Translations under genes and position numbers: made by a program | Assembly: GCA_964277385.1 (NCBI GenBank) | Contig: OZ195520.1 | Location: 682,001-746,000, forward strand | Source: WRAU01 sp964277385 | GTDB lineage: Bacteria > Pseudomonadota > Alphaproteobacteria > WRAU01 > Hepatincolaceae | Reading direction: 5' to 3' | DNA: 64,000 nucleotides | Part shown: piece after piece, positions 54,300 to 64,000 of the stretch | Layout of the letters: every line of letters starts with the position of its first letter | Numbering within the stretch: the first letter of the stretch is position 1 | The notes under the pieces: generated by a model | What the model was told of the DNA's origin: nothing | Databases searched by the model: none | Seen by the model: only the letters and a program-made list of their open reading frames with translations

Positions 54300-55614
54300 A
54301 ACCCTTTAAAAGAAGATATAAAAATATTTTTGGTTTTTTAAAAGCTATACCCCACAAACAAAAACTAGAAAAAGAAAAAATAGATCCTTATTATAAAAAA
54401 TTAATAATCCAAGTTTATTTAGGTATATTTATAGGTTATGCTGCTTATTATTTAGTAAGGAAAAACTTCACTTTTGCTATGCCTGATTTGATTACATTTG
54501 GTGCTTATACTAAAGCAGATTTAGGAATAGCATTATCAGCAGTATCAATATCTTATGGTTTGTCTAAATTTATTATGGGAGGTATTTCAGATAGAAGTAA
54601 TACCAAATTATTTCTTCCTTTAGGATTAGCCTGTTCTGCCCTCGTTATGCTAAATGGCTTATTTTCCTTAGGCAACCTCAAGCGTTTTAATGTTCATTAA
54701 CGTTTGGTTTCAAGGAATGGGATGGACCATGTGGTAGAACAATGGTTCATTGGTATTCTTCAAAAGAAAGAGGAACAATTGTATCCACTTGGAATACAGC
54801 ACATAATATTGGAGGTGCCTTATCAGCAAATATTGCCTCCTTGGGTGTTGTTATGTTCTCTGTTTGGCAAGCAAACTTATACTTTCCTGCTTATATTGCT
54901 TTAGGTGTTTCTTTTATAACCTTCCTTTTAATGAAAGATACTCCTCAATCTGAAGGACTTCCTTCTGTTGAAGAATACAAAAATGATTACCATGAAGATT
55001 ATCAAGAAAAATATGAACATGAATTTTCAACAAAAGAAATTTTTATAGATTATGTTCTTAAAAATAAATTTCTTTGGTATATAGCATTAGCAAATGTGTT
55101 TGTTTATTTCATAAGATATGGATTAATAGATTGGGCTCCAACTTATTTAAGAGAAACAAATCATTATCAGTTACAGAAAGTGCTTGGTCTTATGCTCTAT
55201 ATGAATATGCAGCAATTCCAGGTACGATTTTATGTGGTTGGATGTCTGATAAATTATTTGGTGGTCTTAGAGCTCCAATAGGAGTAATTTTTATGTTTGG
55301 TGTTTTTGTAGCAACTTTAATATATTGGTTTGCTGATAGTTTACTTGCTATAAACATTTCTTTAATGGCAATCGGATTTTTAATTTATGGTCCTGTAAAT
55401 GCTAATTGGCTTATATGCTTTAGAACTAGCACCTAAAAAAGCTGCTGGTGCTGCTGGGTTTACAGGTTTATTTGGATATTTAGGTGGATCAGTTCTTGCT
55501 AGTATTGCTGTTGGTTATATTGTTCATTAAATTAGTTGGGATTTCTATTTCATGATAATTCTAGCTTCAACTGTGTTTTCAATTATATTTTTAGCTTTAA
55601 CTATTAAAAAATAA
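54300..55614 (+). pseudogene. glpT: glpT, glycerol-3-phosphate transporter, frameshifted
   Basis: Reads across three frames as a complete GlpT: FGFLKAIPHKQKL, IDPYYKKL, GYAAYYLVRKNF, DRSNTKLFLPLGL, then a shift near 54690; MVHWYSSKERGTIVSTWN to RYGLIDWAPTYLRE, a shift near 55165; SWSYALYEY-like to GFLIYGPV, a shift near 55405; APKKAAGAAGFTGLFGYLGG and a stop inside the final part. At least three frameshifts and one in-frame stop. Blocks are still close to the E. coli protein, so loss was recent. Intracellular bacteria such as Rickettsia use GlpT to import host glycerol phosphate. Confidence 0.92.
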
Positions 55615-55709
55615 AAATAAAATTTGTAAAACCTATTAGTATTTTATTGTATTATCAACTAAATGTGTTATAACTATTAAAATAAATTTATACAATAAGA
55701 GGTTATTTT

Positions 55710-56033
55710 ATGAACTGTCCAAAATGTTCTTCTGAATTTACTTATTTAGATGGTAATATATATGTTTGCCCTGAATGTGGTAATGAGTGGAACGAAAAAG
55801 ATGCAGAACAATCTCAATCAGAAGGAGAAGTAAAAGATAGTAATGGTAATCTTTTACAAGATGGTGATGATATAATTTTAATAAAAGACTTAAAATTAAA
55901 AGGATCATCTACAACTCTAAAAAAAGGATCTAAAGCTAAAGGTATTAGATTAGTTGATGGAGATCATGAAATTGACTGTAAAATCGATGGAATAAAAGTA
56001 ATGTTAAAGGCTTGCTTTGTTAAAAAGGCTTAA
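55710..56033 (+). CDS. yjdM: YjdM/PhnA-family zinc-ribbon protein
   Basis: 107 aa. An N-terminal zinc ribbon (CPKCSSEFTYLDG then CPECGNEW) is followed by the conserved DSNGNLLQDGDDIILIKDLKLKGSS-type domain (VKDSNGNLLQDGDD, KLKGSSTTLKKG, DCKIDGIKVMLK). The family is often named alkylphosphonate utilisation protein but its function is not linked to phosphonates. AAGAGG precedes the start. Confidence 0.93.
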   Translation: MNCPKCSSEFTYLDGNIYVCPECGNEWNEKDAEQSQSEGEVKDSNGNLLQDGDDIILIKDLKLKGSSTTLKKGSKAKGIRLVDGDHEIDCKIDGIKVMLKACFVKKA

Positions 56034-57202
56034 TACCCTAAATAGGGATTAAGGACAGATATAATGGGAAATTAAAAGAATAATTTGCTCTTATTTATCT
56101 ACTAATTTTTTTATAGATTTTTCTTCCTATCTTTTTTCAAGAAATATGACCACTTCTTTTATTAAAAGTGTCTTTACTTATTTTCTACCTATTTATTTTT
56201 CAGTATCATTTACTATTAAATAGCATTAAAGATTTACTAGATATTTTTTGTCTATTTTTTAATATATTCCAAGTTAAGAACATTTGAATTTAGTAAAAGA
56301 ATTAAAGTCTTTAATTTCTATTTCTTTCTTTTTATTAGCTATTTTAAAATCAAAAATGAACTCTAAGTCCCTTTTACATTTAGAAATAAATTCAGATTAC
56401 AAATTAATGTTGTTTTAATCTAAATAGTTTTATACATCTTTTTTAAATAAAGAGGAAAAATTATTTTTACTTAGTATATTAAAAGAGTTAATTTCTGTAA
56501 TTGCATTAATCATGTCATATTTTTTTGAATAATTTTACACTATGAGATAACAAAATAAATTTTTTAAAAATCTAAATTTCTAGCTTTACTATAATGTATA
56601 GTATCATTTAAAGAACCTATAAAGGATGTACTAATAACAATCCATTAAGTATTAATATCTTTACTCATTTGTATTGTATCTTTAAGAAGATTATGATAAT
56701 TTTTAATCCATTAATTTAACATTGCATTATATAAAAACTTCATTTTTTAATTTTATTTTATTTAAATTATTTATCAATTTAGAAAACTCTATTATAATAG
56801 AATAAATGTATTATTACATAATTAAATGGAAGTAAAAAAGAAATATTTATAATTGATTACGGAATAATAATAGTTATATTTTATTAATGATATCAATATA
56901 AAATTAGGAATTTGCATACAAAATTAACTTAATTATTTATGATAAAATATTTCCCCTTTATAATTTATAAAATCAATTATAAAACAATTAAATAGGATTA
57001 TATTTTACAAAAAATTAGTTTTATACTATTATATTCTTCTGTTTGGTTTATTTTGTATTTAATTGCTTAAGTTTATTTACTTTATAAATAAGATATTTAC
57101 AAAAATATCGTATTATGATAGCATGCGACTATGCGTTTGTACTTTATATTAACTATAATTAGTTATTTCATAAACTATTTTTTTCATTAATGGAGTTATT
57201 CT
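56034..57202. other. 1.2-kb gap with decayed sequence and a possible phage-end relic
   Basis: No intact gene. AGGACAG, 7 bases, GGGAAA at 56052-56071 resembles the right-end class of the Mu-like ends but lacks the TGT start. On the minus strand at about 56580-56730 short blocks can be read (LLKDTIQMSKDIN, VISTSFIGSLNDTIHYSKA), split by stops, which look like remains of an unidentified gene. Confidence 0.4.
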
Positions 57203-58024
57203 ATGTCGTCTTATATATTAAAAGTTGGAGAAGAAGATAGTAAAAGGTTAGAAATTTTAAGTAAAATTTATAATCCATCAAGCTATGAATTTATAAATAA
57301 ACATATTTCTTCAAATACAAAAAACATATTAGATGTTGGAACTGGTCATGGTCATATGGCCAATTGGTTTTCTAGCAATTTTGTTAATTCTAATATACTA
57401 GCTATTGATAACTCTGAAGATCAATTAGAAGTTAGTAAAAAAAAATTTTCTATTAGAAAAAATATTTCATTTGTTAAATCTAATGTGCTAGATAATTCTA
57501 TGGTAAATATAGTAACCGATCATTTTCCGGATGGGGTGGATTTAATATATTGCCGTTATTTATTAATACACTTACCTTCTTCTGAATGGAAGATATTTTT
57601 TAATAATATGTTCAAAGTATTAAAAGCAGGTGGTTCTTTAATTATAGAAGAACAAGGATTATCCGTTTCTTCTTATCCTTCTGTACCAGCTCTATCAAGA
57701 GGAGCCGATTTAGTAAAACAAGCTACTAAGGAAAAAGACTTACTTTTTGATAGCATAGAAACATTATGGAATCATGTCAAATTATTAAATAAGCAATTTA
57801 TAATTAACGATAATTCATTAAATCAACCAATACTAAGAGATTTAGAAACAAGAAAGCTATTATATGATTCTTTCTATCAAGTTTTACCTATTTTAATAGA
57901 AACTAAAGTTGCTCCTGAGAGTGAAATTAGACAAATAGCAAAAGAATTAGAAGAATTAATTAAAGATGAAAGCTACCTTATTACTTCTTTCCCTTTACTA
58001 CAACTACATTTAATAAAAATTTAA
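57203..58024 (+). CDS. Class I SAM-dependent methyltransferase
   Basis: 273 aa. ILDVGTGHGHMANWF (about residues 38-52) is motif I for SAM binding, ILAIDNSEDQL the acidic loop of strand 2, and VDLIYCRYLLIHL the post-IV strand; FKVLKAGGSLIIEE follows as motif VI. The C-terminal third is helical. The substrate is unknown and no neighbour gives a clue. It is isolated by gene-free DNA on both sides. Confidence 0.85.
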   Translation: MSSYILKVGEEDSKRLEILSKIYNPSSYEFINKHISSNTKNILDVGTGHGHMANWFSSNFVNSNILAIDNSEDQLEVSKKKFSIRKNISFVKSNVLDNSMVNIVTDHFPDGVDLIYCRYLLIHLPSSEWKIFFNNMFKVLKAGGSLIIEEQGLSVSSYPSVPALSRGADLVKQATKEKDLLFDSIETLWNHVKLLNKQFIINDNSLNQPILRDLETRKLLYDSFYQVLPILIETKVAPESEIRQIAKELEELIKDESYLITSFPLLQLHLIKI

Positions 58025-58133
58025 GAATCTATATTATATATAACCCTTATTGGTAATAGATAATCAAGAATTAATAACAATATAAATATATTTATTTTGT
58101 AGTATGATACTTATCTCTTTTACTGTAGTGAGA

Positions 58134-58920
58134 CAAATTTAACAGAAATTTAAAACATATATAATGGAAATGGATTTTAAGGTTTAGAGTATTTCATTTG
58201 TAAAGTTTTAAGTTTTAGAGGTAATATTTTAGTATAACTCATCTTTTTGATTATAATATTTATTTTAACTTGATAATCTATACTGATCTTTATAGTATTC
58301 TTCTAATCTCAATTAGGTCGTTCATTATTTGAATTGGTTTTAATATTGGATACTTTATATTGAATAACTTTTTATTATAACTGGTTATGTCAGCCTCATA
58401 AAATTGTTAGTTTATTTTTATTAAATATAAGCGTGTATTGACTTTTATATTTGGAATTTTATATATTATAATTTATTTTGCTTTTACATATTGTAATCTG
58501 ATAATATGTACCATTCATTCTTAAATCTTATATATTATTGCTTTTTCTAAGTAAGTTTTTGATTTCAGACATTGTTCTTAAAATAGTATCTTTTTTTGTA
58601 TAATATATTATCTCTTCTTTTTAAGATTTCCAATCAATCATTGCCTTATTTAATTTAGTAAATATTATTATCTTTTAATGGAATCTTAATTGATAATGAT
58701 AAAGTGAACTAAAATTTACCAAATAATCTCTACTAAATACTGAAACTTTTCTTGAGATAAATTATTTCAAATACTTATTAAGAATATATTTAAAAAACAT
58801 TATCTTTTAGTACTCTATAAGAATTTATTATTAGATATAATAACGCAAATATGTAATTACTTTACAATACAAAAATAACTTCGAAAACTCCTAAAATGAA
58901 ATATGTATTACAATTAAATT
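58134..58920 (-). pseudogene. Decayed copy of the phage methyltransferase with its phage end
   Basis: From 58134 (TGTAGTGAGACAA, 7 bases, AGAAAT) the sequence follows 26797-27745 in order: end, leader, then the antisense of the methyltransferase 3' half, including the segment around GAATTGGTTTTAATATTGG. Many substitutions and deletions remove any frame. Near 58850 it switches to left-end-class sequence (CAATACAAAAATAACTTC), matching 29960-30010. The gaps 58025-58133 and 58921-59116 hold nothing else. Confidence 0.75.
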
Positions 58921-59116
58921 TGTAGCGCTACACTATCACTTATTCTTTTTTATAAATTTTATTTTTTTATTTTTTTTATAATTAAAAAATAAACTTAGAG
59001 AGTAATATGAAGTCCATTTTATAGATTGTTTGTGATTATATAGAGAATTTTCATATTTCACATAACTAGAAAATAGTATACAATTATCGGATTATATAGA
59101 TAAAAGAAAGAGATAA

Positions 59117-59698
59117 ATGTATTTAAAGTATTATATTTTATTTTTTTATAGTTTGTTTTTGCTTTCGTGTTCCACATATATAGGAAATTATAAAGAAGTA
59201 TATTTTTATAAACATTATAATATTCCAAAAATAGGAACATATTATTTTGTTTTTAATGATTCTATTGATTCATACTCTAATGCTAAGTATTTAGAAATTG
59301 CGAATAAAATTCGGTCTAATTTAGATTTTTTAGGATTTATTGAATCTAAAGAAATTAAGCAAAGTGATTATATTGTATATTACGACTACATTGTTTCTTC
59401 TCAAGATAATGTTTATAAATCTATATTAAACATAAAAATTTTTGATAGAAATAATAAAGTTGATGTTTTTAATGAACAAGTTAGCTCTTTTTCAAAAAGA
59501 AATAGAATGTTATTTGATTCAAGTAGTATCTTGTATTCTTCTGTGTATTTATTTAGTGAAAGTGTTGATTGTTTAAGTAATGCTATATTTAAAAAACAGA
59601 TTATATCTAATCAAAAGTCAATAAGTATAAAAAGAAAGATTTCTAAAGAAGATATTAATATAGAAACAGCAGAGGGATTATATTATTGTTTAAAATAA
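59117..59698 (+). CDS. Lipoprotein, DUF4136-like
   Basis: 193 aa. The N-terminus MYLKYYILFFYSLFLLSC has a lipobox ending at Cys18, so it is probably anchored in the outer membrane. YYFVFNDSIDSYSNAKY, then KIRSNLDFLGFIES and SDYIVYYDYIVS resemble DUF4136-type periplasmic domains, where a small aromatic strand set follows the anchor. Family match is tentative. AAAGAGATAA precedes the ATG. Confidence 0.7.
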   Translation: MYLKYYILFFYSLFLLSCSTYIGNYKEVYFYKHYNIPKIGTYYFVFNDSIDSYSNAKYLEIANKIRSNLDFLGFIESKEIKQSDYIVYYDYIVSSQDNVYKSILNIKIFDRNNKVDVFNEQVSSFSKRNRMLFDSSSILYSSVYLFSESVDCLSNAIFKKQIISNQKSISIKRKISKEDINIETAEGLYYCLK

Positions 59699-60481
59699 TA
59701 TTTGGTATATAAAATAATAAAAATAATCCATTAGATGATGATTTAAATGAAGATTAATTAAAAAGAAATATAATTATATATAATAATATTTTATTTCCTG
59801 TTATTTAATTATAAAACAATTTTACAATCGTTAGATTTTAAGAATGAAACTTTATTATTTGGTTCGTAATCAAATAATAGGTTAACGAAAATAAATTGAA
59901 TTTCTATTTTTTTATAGAATTCATTAGTTTTGTTTCATTATGTTTTTTCTAATTATTTATTTTTTGATAATCTTATAATAACTAAATACTTAAAATATAA
60001 AAATTATAAATAAACCCAAACACTAAATAAATTTGGATTTAATAAAATTAGATAAAGACTAAGATAATTTATAATAGTATTTATCAATGTATAATTATTA
60101 TTATAAAGTTAAAAATGGTATTAAAGACGATAAAACTTTAAATAGCCTCCTCATGTTTTAGTATGTTAGATAATATCTATGTAAGATCTTTTTGTTTTGA
60201 AAGTAGAGTAAAAAGAAAAGAAGTATTAAAAGAAAACAGAACTAATATTTTATTATAAAATTGATTATTAATTATCTTTAGTTAATTTAACGTATCTGTA
60301 TAATATCCTATAAAGGATTCTATATCATCCCTCCCAATAAAATGGATTTAATATCACAATTCAAAAAGAAGAATCTTTTAAAAGTTCATGTTAATTATTT
60401 TATTATTTTTGAATATGCATATAAAAGTTCTTCTCATCAACTTACAGTACAGCTATTAATAGATAATAATTTTGATAGATA
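59699..60481. other. AT-rich gap
   Basis: About 780 bases; I see no frame, RNA gene or recognisable repeat. Density of stops in all frames is high. Confidence 0.45.
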
Positions 60482-61528
60482 TTAATCAATCAACTCAGAA
60501 GTAATACAACGATGATTTCCTTGAATACCTTCTGTTGTAACAACACTACCTTCTATTGTATATTTTACTCCCTCTCTATACATTGTATTATTTCTAAATG
60601 AATACACTTTATCATTTAGATAAACACCAGAATCATCAAAATAGTAAATCATATCATCTAGCCATATTTTATTTCCAGAAATTAGATATGTACGATTGCT
60701 AGATATTAATAAATTTCCACGTAATTTATAAGACCCATGAGGTGTATAAAAAATCAAACCATCAGTTATACCATATTTTGAAGTACATATAACATCATTA
60801 GCAAATAATAAAAAATCAGGATATTTAACAAGCTTTTTATTGTATAATTTTTTTTTGCTATTGTAATTATCATAGAAAGCAGGATCATTATAATAGTTAG
60901 ATGGCAATTTAGGATAGTAAATAACATCCACATTACCTAAATCTTGAGGATAATTAGTTGTTTTTTGCTGTTGAGAATTTTGTAACTTGTCTATGCTATT
61001 TTCGTCAATCGGTGCAACTTGATTTGGATGTCTATAATTAGTAGATTTGTCTATGCTATTTTCGTCAATCGGTGCAACTTGATTTGGATGTCTATAATTA
61101 GTAGTATTGGATCCAGAATTAGTGTTATTATAAATAGGAACTCCAGAATCAAAAATAGAATTATCTTGATTATCATTTTCTTGTGTATTTGAATTTCCGT
61201 AAGATAAATTTATATTAGATTTATTTTTGCTATTTTTATCTATTAACGAATAAATTTCTCTGCTTTGTATTGATGGTATTTCTGTATTTGTATTTTTATA
61301 ATCTTTATTGACTGAATAATATGATTGATTTTGAATGGTAGAATTATTGTTCTCTAGATCTAAAGTTAACTCTGATTCTTTTAAACCTCTTAATAGATCG
61401 ATTCCAGCTTTTTGTTCAATATAACCTTCTTTTTTATTTAATTTATATCCAAATAGTAAGTCTCTAGCTTGCAAAAAAGAGTTGCCTACTACTAAAAAAA
61501 TAAAAAAAATAGAAATAAATTTATTCAA
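60482..61528 (-). CDS. Secreted repeat-containing hypothetical protein
   Basis: 348 aa with a signal peptide (cleavage near LQARD). Residues about 30-190 are low-complexity, rich in Asn, Ser, Thr and Gln, and include a perfect 20-residue tandem repeat (STNYRHPNQVAPIDENSIDK). The C-terminal 110 residues are a beta-hairpin-rich domain of short strands (LLFANDVICTS, LIFYTPHGSYKLRG, KIWLDDMIYYFDDSG) with two cysteines. Likely a periplasmic or surface protein. Not recognised. Confidence 0.65.
   Translation of the reverse strand: MNKFISIFFIFLVVGNSFLQARDLLFGYKLNKKEGYIEQKAGIDLLRGLKESELTLDLENNNSTIQNQSYYSVNKDYKNTNTEIPSIQSREIYSLIDKNSKNKSNINLSYGNSNTQENDNQDNSIFDSGVPIYNNTNSGSNTTNYRHPNQVAPIDENSIDKSTNYRHPNQVAPIDENSIDKLQNSQQQKTTNYPQDLGNVDVIYYPKLPSNYYNDPAFYDNYNSKKKLYNKKLVKYPDFLLFANDVICTSKYGITDGLIFYTPHGSYKLRGNLLISSNRTYLISGNKIWLDDMIYYFDDSGVYLNDKVYSFRNNTMYREGVKYTIEGSVVTTEGIQGNHRCITSELID
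60987..61104. repeat. Tandem repeat, 60-bp period, inside a gene
   Basis: Two copies identical over 58 bases, offset by exactly 60 bp, so the reading frame is kept and 20 amino acids are duplicated. Identity at silent positions means that the duplication is recent compared with the surrounding decay. Confidence 0.92.
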
Positions 61529-61647
61529 AATGAACCTTAAAAACTATACACCTATCTTGAGTATATATTGGTTAATGTGTTATTACAACTAATAATTAGT
61601 TATTTATGTTTTTTAATATTTTTAGAAATAAGATTTTATTGGTTATA

Positions 61648-62151
61648 TTAATAATTTTGCTCAAGGAAATTAAAAGTTGATTTTCTATTATTGCTAGATA
61701 CTTTTATATATAAAATATCGTAAGAAGTTATATCCTCTGGTTTATCTTTAAAAGATGAAGTAATCCAACAGGTAACTATATAAGAAGGATCATTATCTAT
61801 TGTTACTTTTAAGTTATCTACAACAACAGCTTTTATTTTATTATTTTTGTCTGCTAGATCTAATCGGTTTTTAGCATCAAGCGTAATTTTTTTAGTAGTT
61901 GTATCATTTATTTTAGATTGAGGTATAAGAACTTTTTTTTTGTAAGCTATATCTATAAAATTAACTACATAATTAGCACAGGCTTCACCCGATTGATTAG
62001 AAGAAATTGATAAACTAGAAAAAAAAACTGTATCTCCAAAAAAAGAAGGATTAAATTTATAAACAATAATTGTACTGACAAAAGCTATAATAATTAATGC
62101 TATAAAAGTATAGTTTCTTAAAAAATTATCCACACATAACCTCATAATCAT
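61648..62151 (-). CDS. Hypothetical membrane-anchored protein, 167 aa
   Basis: One N-terminal membrane helix (about 13-31), then an extracytoplasmic domain of about 130 residues starting VFFSSLSISSNQSG with two cysteines (EACANYV and IVTCWITS). The alternating strand pattern suggests a small alpha/beta fold. Between two envelope genes on the same strand. No family recognised. Confidence 0.6.
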   Translation of the reverse strand: MIMRLCVDNFLRNYTFIALIIIAFVSTIIVYKFNPSFFGDTVFFSSLSISSNQSGEACANYVVNFIDIAYKKKVLIPQSKINDTTTKKITLDAKNRLDLADKNNKIKAVVVDNLKVTIDNDPSYIVTCWITSSFKDKPEDITSYDILYIKVSSNNRKSTFNFLEQNY

Positions 62152-62222
62152 TACTATTTAATAAGATTATTATATAATAAAATAGATTCTAAGTAAAACA
62201 GAACATGTAAATATTTATTGTT

Positions 62223-63344
62223 TTAATATAGCATTTCTTTTTTAAGATTAATAATTCTTAAGTAAGATTCATTGATTCTTTCTTCACTTATATTGCCATT
62301 TTTAATATTTTTTTTAATTATTTCAATAGCTTTAGGTACAAAATCATTATTATAATCTCCTAAATTATTGCTATATACTAAAACATCTGTCCCAGAATTG
62401 ATTACTTTAATTATTGTTTCTTCTAAAGACCATTGATCTTCTATAGCTTTCATTTTAAGATCATCACTAAAAATTACACCGTTAAATCCCATTTCTTTTC
62501 TTAAAATATCATTTAAAAATACTTTAGATAGTGATACAGGGTATGTTGCATCTATATTTTTGTTCATAATATGTGAACTTACAATTCCTCCTTTATATCC
62601 TGATTGTATAATTTTCTTAAAAGGAATTAATTCGTAATTTTTATAAGTATTTGTAATATCTACAAACTCTTTATGAGAATCTTTAGTAGAACTTCCATGA
62701 CCTGGAAAGTGCTTTAAAGTAGTAATTATTCCCAATTCTTTGTGAGCTTTAATATAAGCCAAAGCATGCTGGATTACAATTTCAGGATCAGAAGAGAAAG
62801 ATCTTTCATATTTTGCAATAATAGGATTATCTGAATTAACATTAATATCAACAACAGGAGCATAATTTAAGTTAAAACCATATTCTTTTAGAGTAGATGC
62901 AATTCTTTTTGCTTCTAAATAAGTTTCTTCAGATGATTTTTTACCTAATTCACAAGCTGTTTGAGTTTTATAAAATCCATTTGATGGATTTAACCTTGCA
63001 ACATAGCCACCTTCTTGATCTACAGAAATAAATAATTTGATTAGTTTTTTTTCATTATTGAGATCATTATTTAGTTTTTTTACTTGATTTGGATCTTTAA
63101 TATTAGATATTTTATTGCTTAGAGATTTATTAAATAAAATAAATCCACCAATATGGTAATTATGGATGTAATTTTTTATTTCATCATTAATTTCGTAACC
63201 GCTGAATCCTACTAATAGCATTTGTCCGATTTTTACTTCTAAGGGAATATGTTTATAATCATAAATTAATTTATTATTAAATTTATCTACAGAAAATAAA
63301 CAAAAAATACTTAAAATATAAAACAGAATAATTTTTTTAAACAT
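62223..63344 (-). CDS. nagZ: Beta-N-acetylglucosaminidase NagZ (GH3)
   Basis: 373 aa. LLVGFSGYEI, GGFILFNKSL, VDQEGGYVARL, KHFPGHGSSTKDSHK (with the catalytic His-Asp pair) and VIFSDDLKMKAI (nucleophile Asp) define the family. It removes GlcNAc from muropeptides during cell-wall recycling. The N-terminal hydrophobic stretch (residues 1-18) suggests export or membrane anchoring, while E. coli NagZ is cytoplasmic. In many Alphaproteobacteria nagZ follows the argS-SPOR pair; here it is displaced. Confidence 0.92.
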   Translation of the reverse strand: MFKKIILFYILSIFCLFSVDKFNNKLIYDYKHIPLEVKIGQMLLVGFSGYEINDEIKNYIHNYHIGGFILFNKSLSNKISNIKDPNQVKKLNNDLNNEKKLIKLFISVDQEGGYVARLNPSNGFYKTQTACELGKKSSEETYLEAKRIASTLKEYGFNLNYAPVVDINVNSDNPIIAKYERSFSSDPEIVIQHALAYIKAHKELGIITTLKHFPGHGSSTKDSHKEFVDITNTYKNYELIPFKKIIQSGYKGGIVSSHIMNKNIDATYPVSLSKVFLNDILRKEMGFNGVIFSDDLKMKAIEDQWSLEETIIKVINSGTDVLVYSNNLGDYNNDFVPKAIEIIKKNIKNGNISEERINESYLRIINLKKEMLY

Positions 63345-63641
63345 TTTTCCTCGTGATTTTTTAGGTAGTAGAAAGTATATAAAATTATAGTTTTTAACTA
63401 TGTTTAATTATGTGAGACCTTGTCTTCTATACTAATAAATACTGTAAATTATCATTTTGTTATTAGATCATTATATAGTTTTTAATAATTTTTGGCTGTA
63501 AGTATTTTTTTATACCACTTATTTAATAACTATATAATACACACTTAGCAATTTTAAAGGATTAAAATAATAATTTACTCTAGTTTTATGTTATTAAACA
63601 TAGCTCTAAACAATTCTTTTAATATTTTAGTTTTGTTATTA
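63345..63641. other. Gap between nagZ and the synthetase gene
   Basis: About 300 bases, AT-rich, nothing recognised. Confidence 0.4.
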
Positions 63642-64000
63642 TTAATTAAATTTTTCCATAAGTTTTTCTGCAATCATCCAATCTATTTTTTCATCAATTT
63701 CAATCCCCATATATTCTGGCATTTCATAAGCAGTTATATTACCAGAAAGGCGATTTTGATTTTCTAATATATTTTTTATAGTATTTATATAAAAAGCACC
63801 ATTTTCCATATAAAAACCATTAAAATCTTGCCTTCTTGGGCGATTTTTATAATTGTAATTTATAGGGTTAGAATAATTTTTGCTTACATCCCAAAAAAAT
63901 CTCTTAGATAAAACTACTGTTAAAAGAGAATCTGCCTTTTTTTCTATTAATTGAATAAAAGCATTATTAAAATCTTCTGTTCTTGTTAAAGGAGATGTTA
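63642..64000 (-). CDS. Acylneuraminate cytidylyltransferase-like, 3' part
   Basis: The last 119 residues of a minus-strand gene cut by the right edge. SPLTRTEDFNNAF, ADSLLTVVLSKRFFWD, NRPRRQDFNGFYMENGAFYI and EMPEYMGIEIDEKIDW match the C-terminal half of CMP-sialic-acid-type synthetases (NeuA, and the related PseF and LegF), which activate nonulosonic acids with CTP. The RRQD and ENGAFY motifs are present. Which sugar is used cannot be told. Confidence 0.88.
   Translation of the reverse strand, partial: TSPLTRTEDFNNAFIQLIEKKADSLLTVVLSKRFFWDVSKNYSNPINYNYKNRPRRQDFNGFYMENGAFYINTIKNILENQNRLSGNITAYEMPEYMGIEIDEKIDWMIAEKLMEKFN

Noticed and set aside
56034..57202. Phasin-like gene on the minus strand
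   Set aside because: Only short blocks are readable between stops; too little to assign a family, so it is described as decayed sequence only.

Overview
The window is a very AT-rich stretch of alphaproteobacterial chromosome with many signs of genome erosion: broken genes, long empty gaps and fragments of mobile DNA. The alphaproteobacterial assignment rests on gene neighbourhoods and families. These are rlpA-dacA-tmk-holB, argS next to a SPOR protein with tatB-tatC downstream, erpA-xthA divergent from argS, an NDUFA12-like complex I subunit beside MlaD and DUF2155 proteins, and a long-type NrdJ. The base composition, the glpT pseudogene and the salvage transporters suggest a host-associated bacterium (Rickettsiales, Holosporales or similar). 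I cannot name the genus.

Positions 752-23849 are an integrative-conjugative-like element next to a tRNA-His gene, bounded by a perfect 37-bp direct repeat made of the sequence just downstream of the tRNA. Nearly every gene is on the minus strand. They fall into four transcription units, each preceded about 60 bp upstream of its first start codon by the same 25-bp element (P4 22733, P3 16560, P2 11037, P1 5732). P4 drives virB2-virB3-virB4-mobC-relaxase-virB11. P3 drives a VirB5-position protein-virB6-virB7-virB8-virB9-virB10 and perhaps fic. P2 drives a secreted cysteine-repeat protein-virD4 and a TcmP/DUF5131 cargo pair. P1 drives an SSB-like protein, three unknown proteins, topoisomerase III, another unknown and a virB11 fragment. 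The 1.1 kb between P4 and the tRNA is packed with inverted repeats, iterons and a candidate oriT. No integrase is visible.

On both sides of this element lie remnants of a Mu-like transposable phage: a tail-fibre-like fragment at the left edge, then Mu-A-type HTH, Ner-like, Xre repressor and Com-like small genes at 24.1-25.4 kb. The phage ends recur through the window as a dispersed repeat family in two classes. A DNA methyltransferase in the mom position lies next to one end at 27 kb, and a decayed second copy of this block is at 58.1-58.9 kb.

From 28 to 53 kb the genes are mostly housekeeping: cell wall (two D,D-carboxypeptidases, RlpA), complex I and lipid transport, dTMP synthesis and clamp loading, aminoacyl-tRNA synthetases, Tat export, Fe-S assembly and DNA repair. 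The NrdJ homologue at 30-33 kb keeps its reading frame but has lost the thiyl-radical cysteine. From 53 to 64 kb gene density drops: a frameshifted glpT, a YjdM protein, a methyltransferase, cell-envelope unknowns, NagZ and the 3' part of a CMP-sialic-acid-type synthetase.
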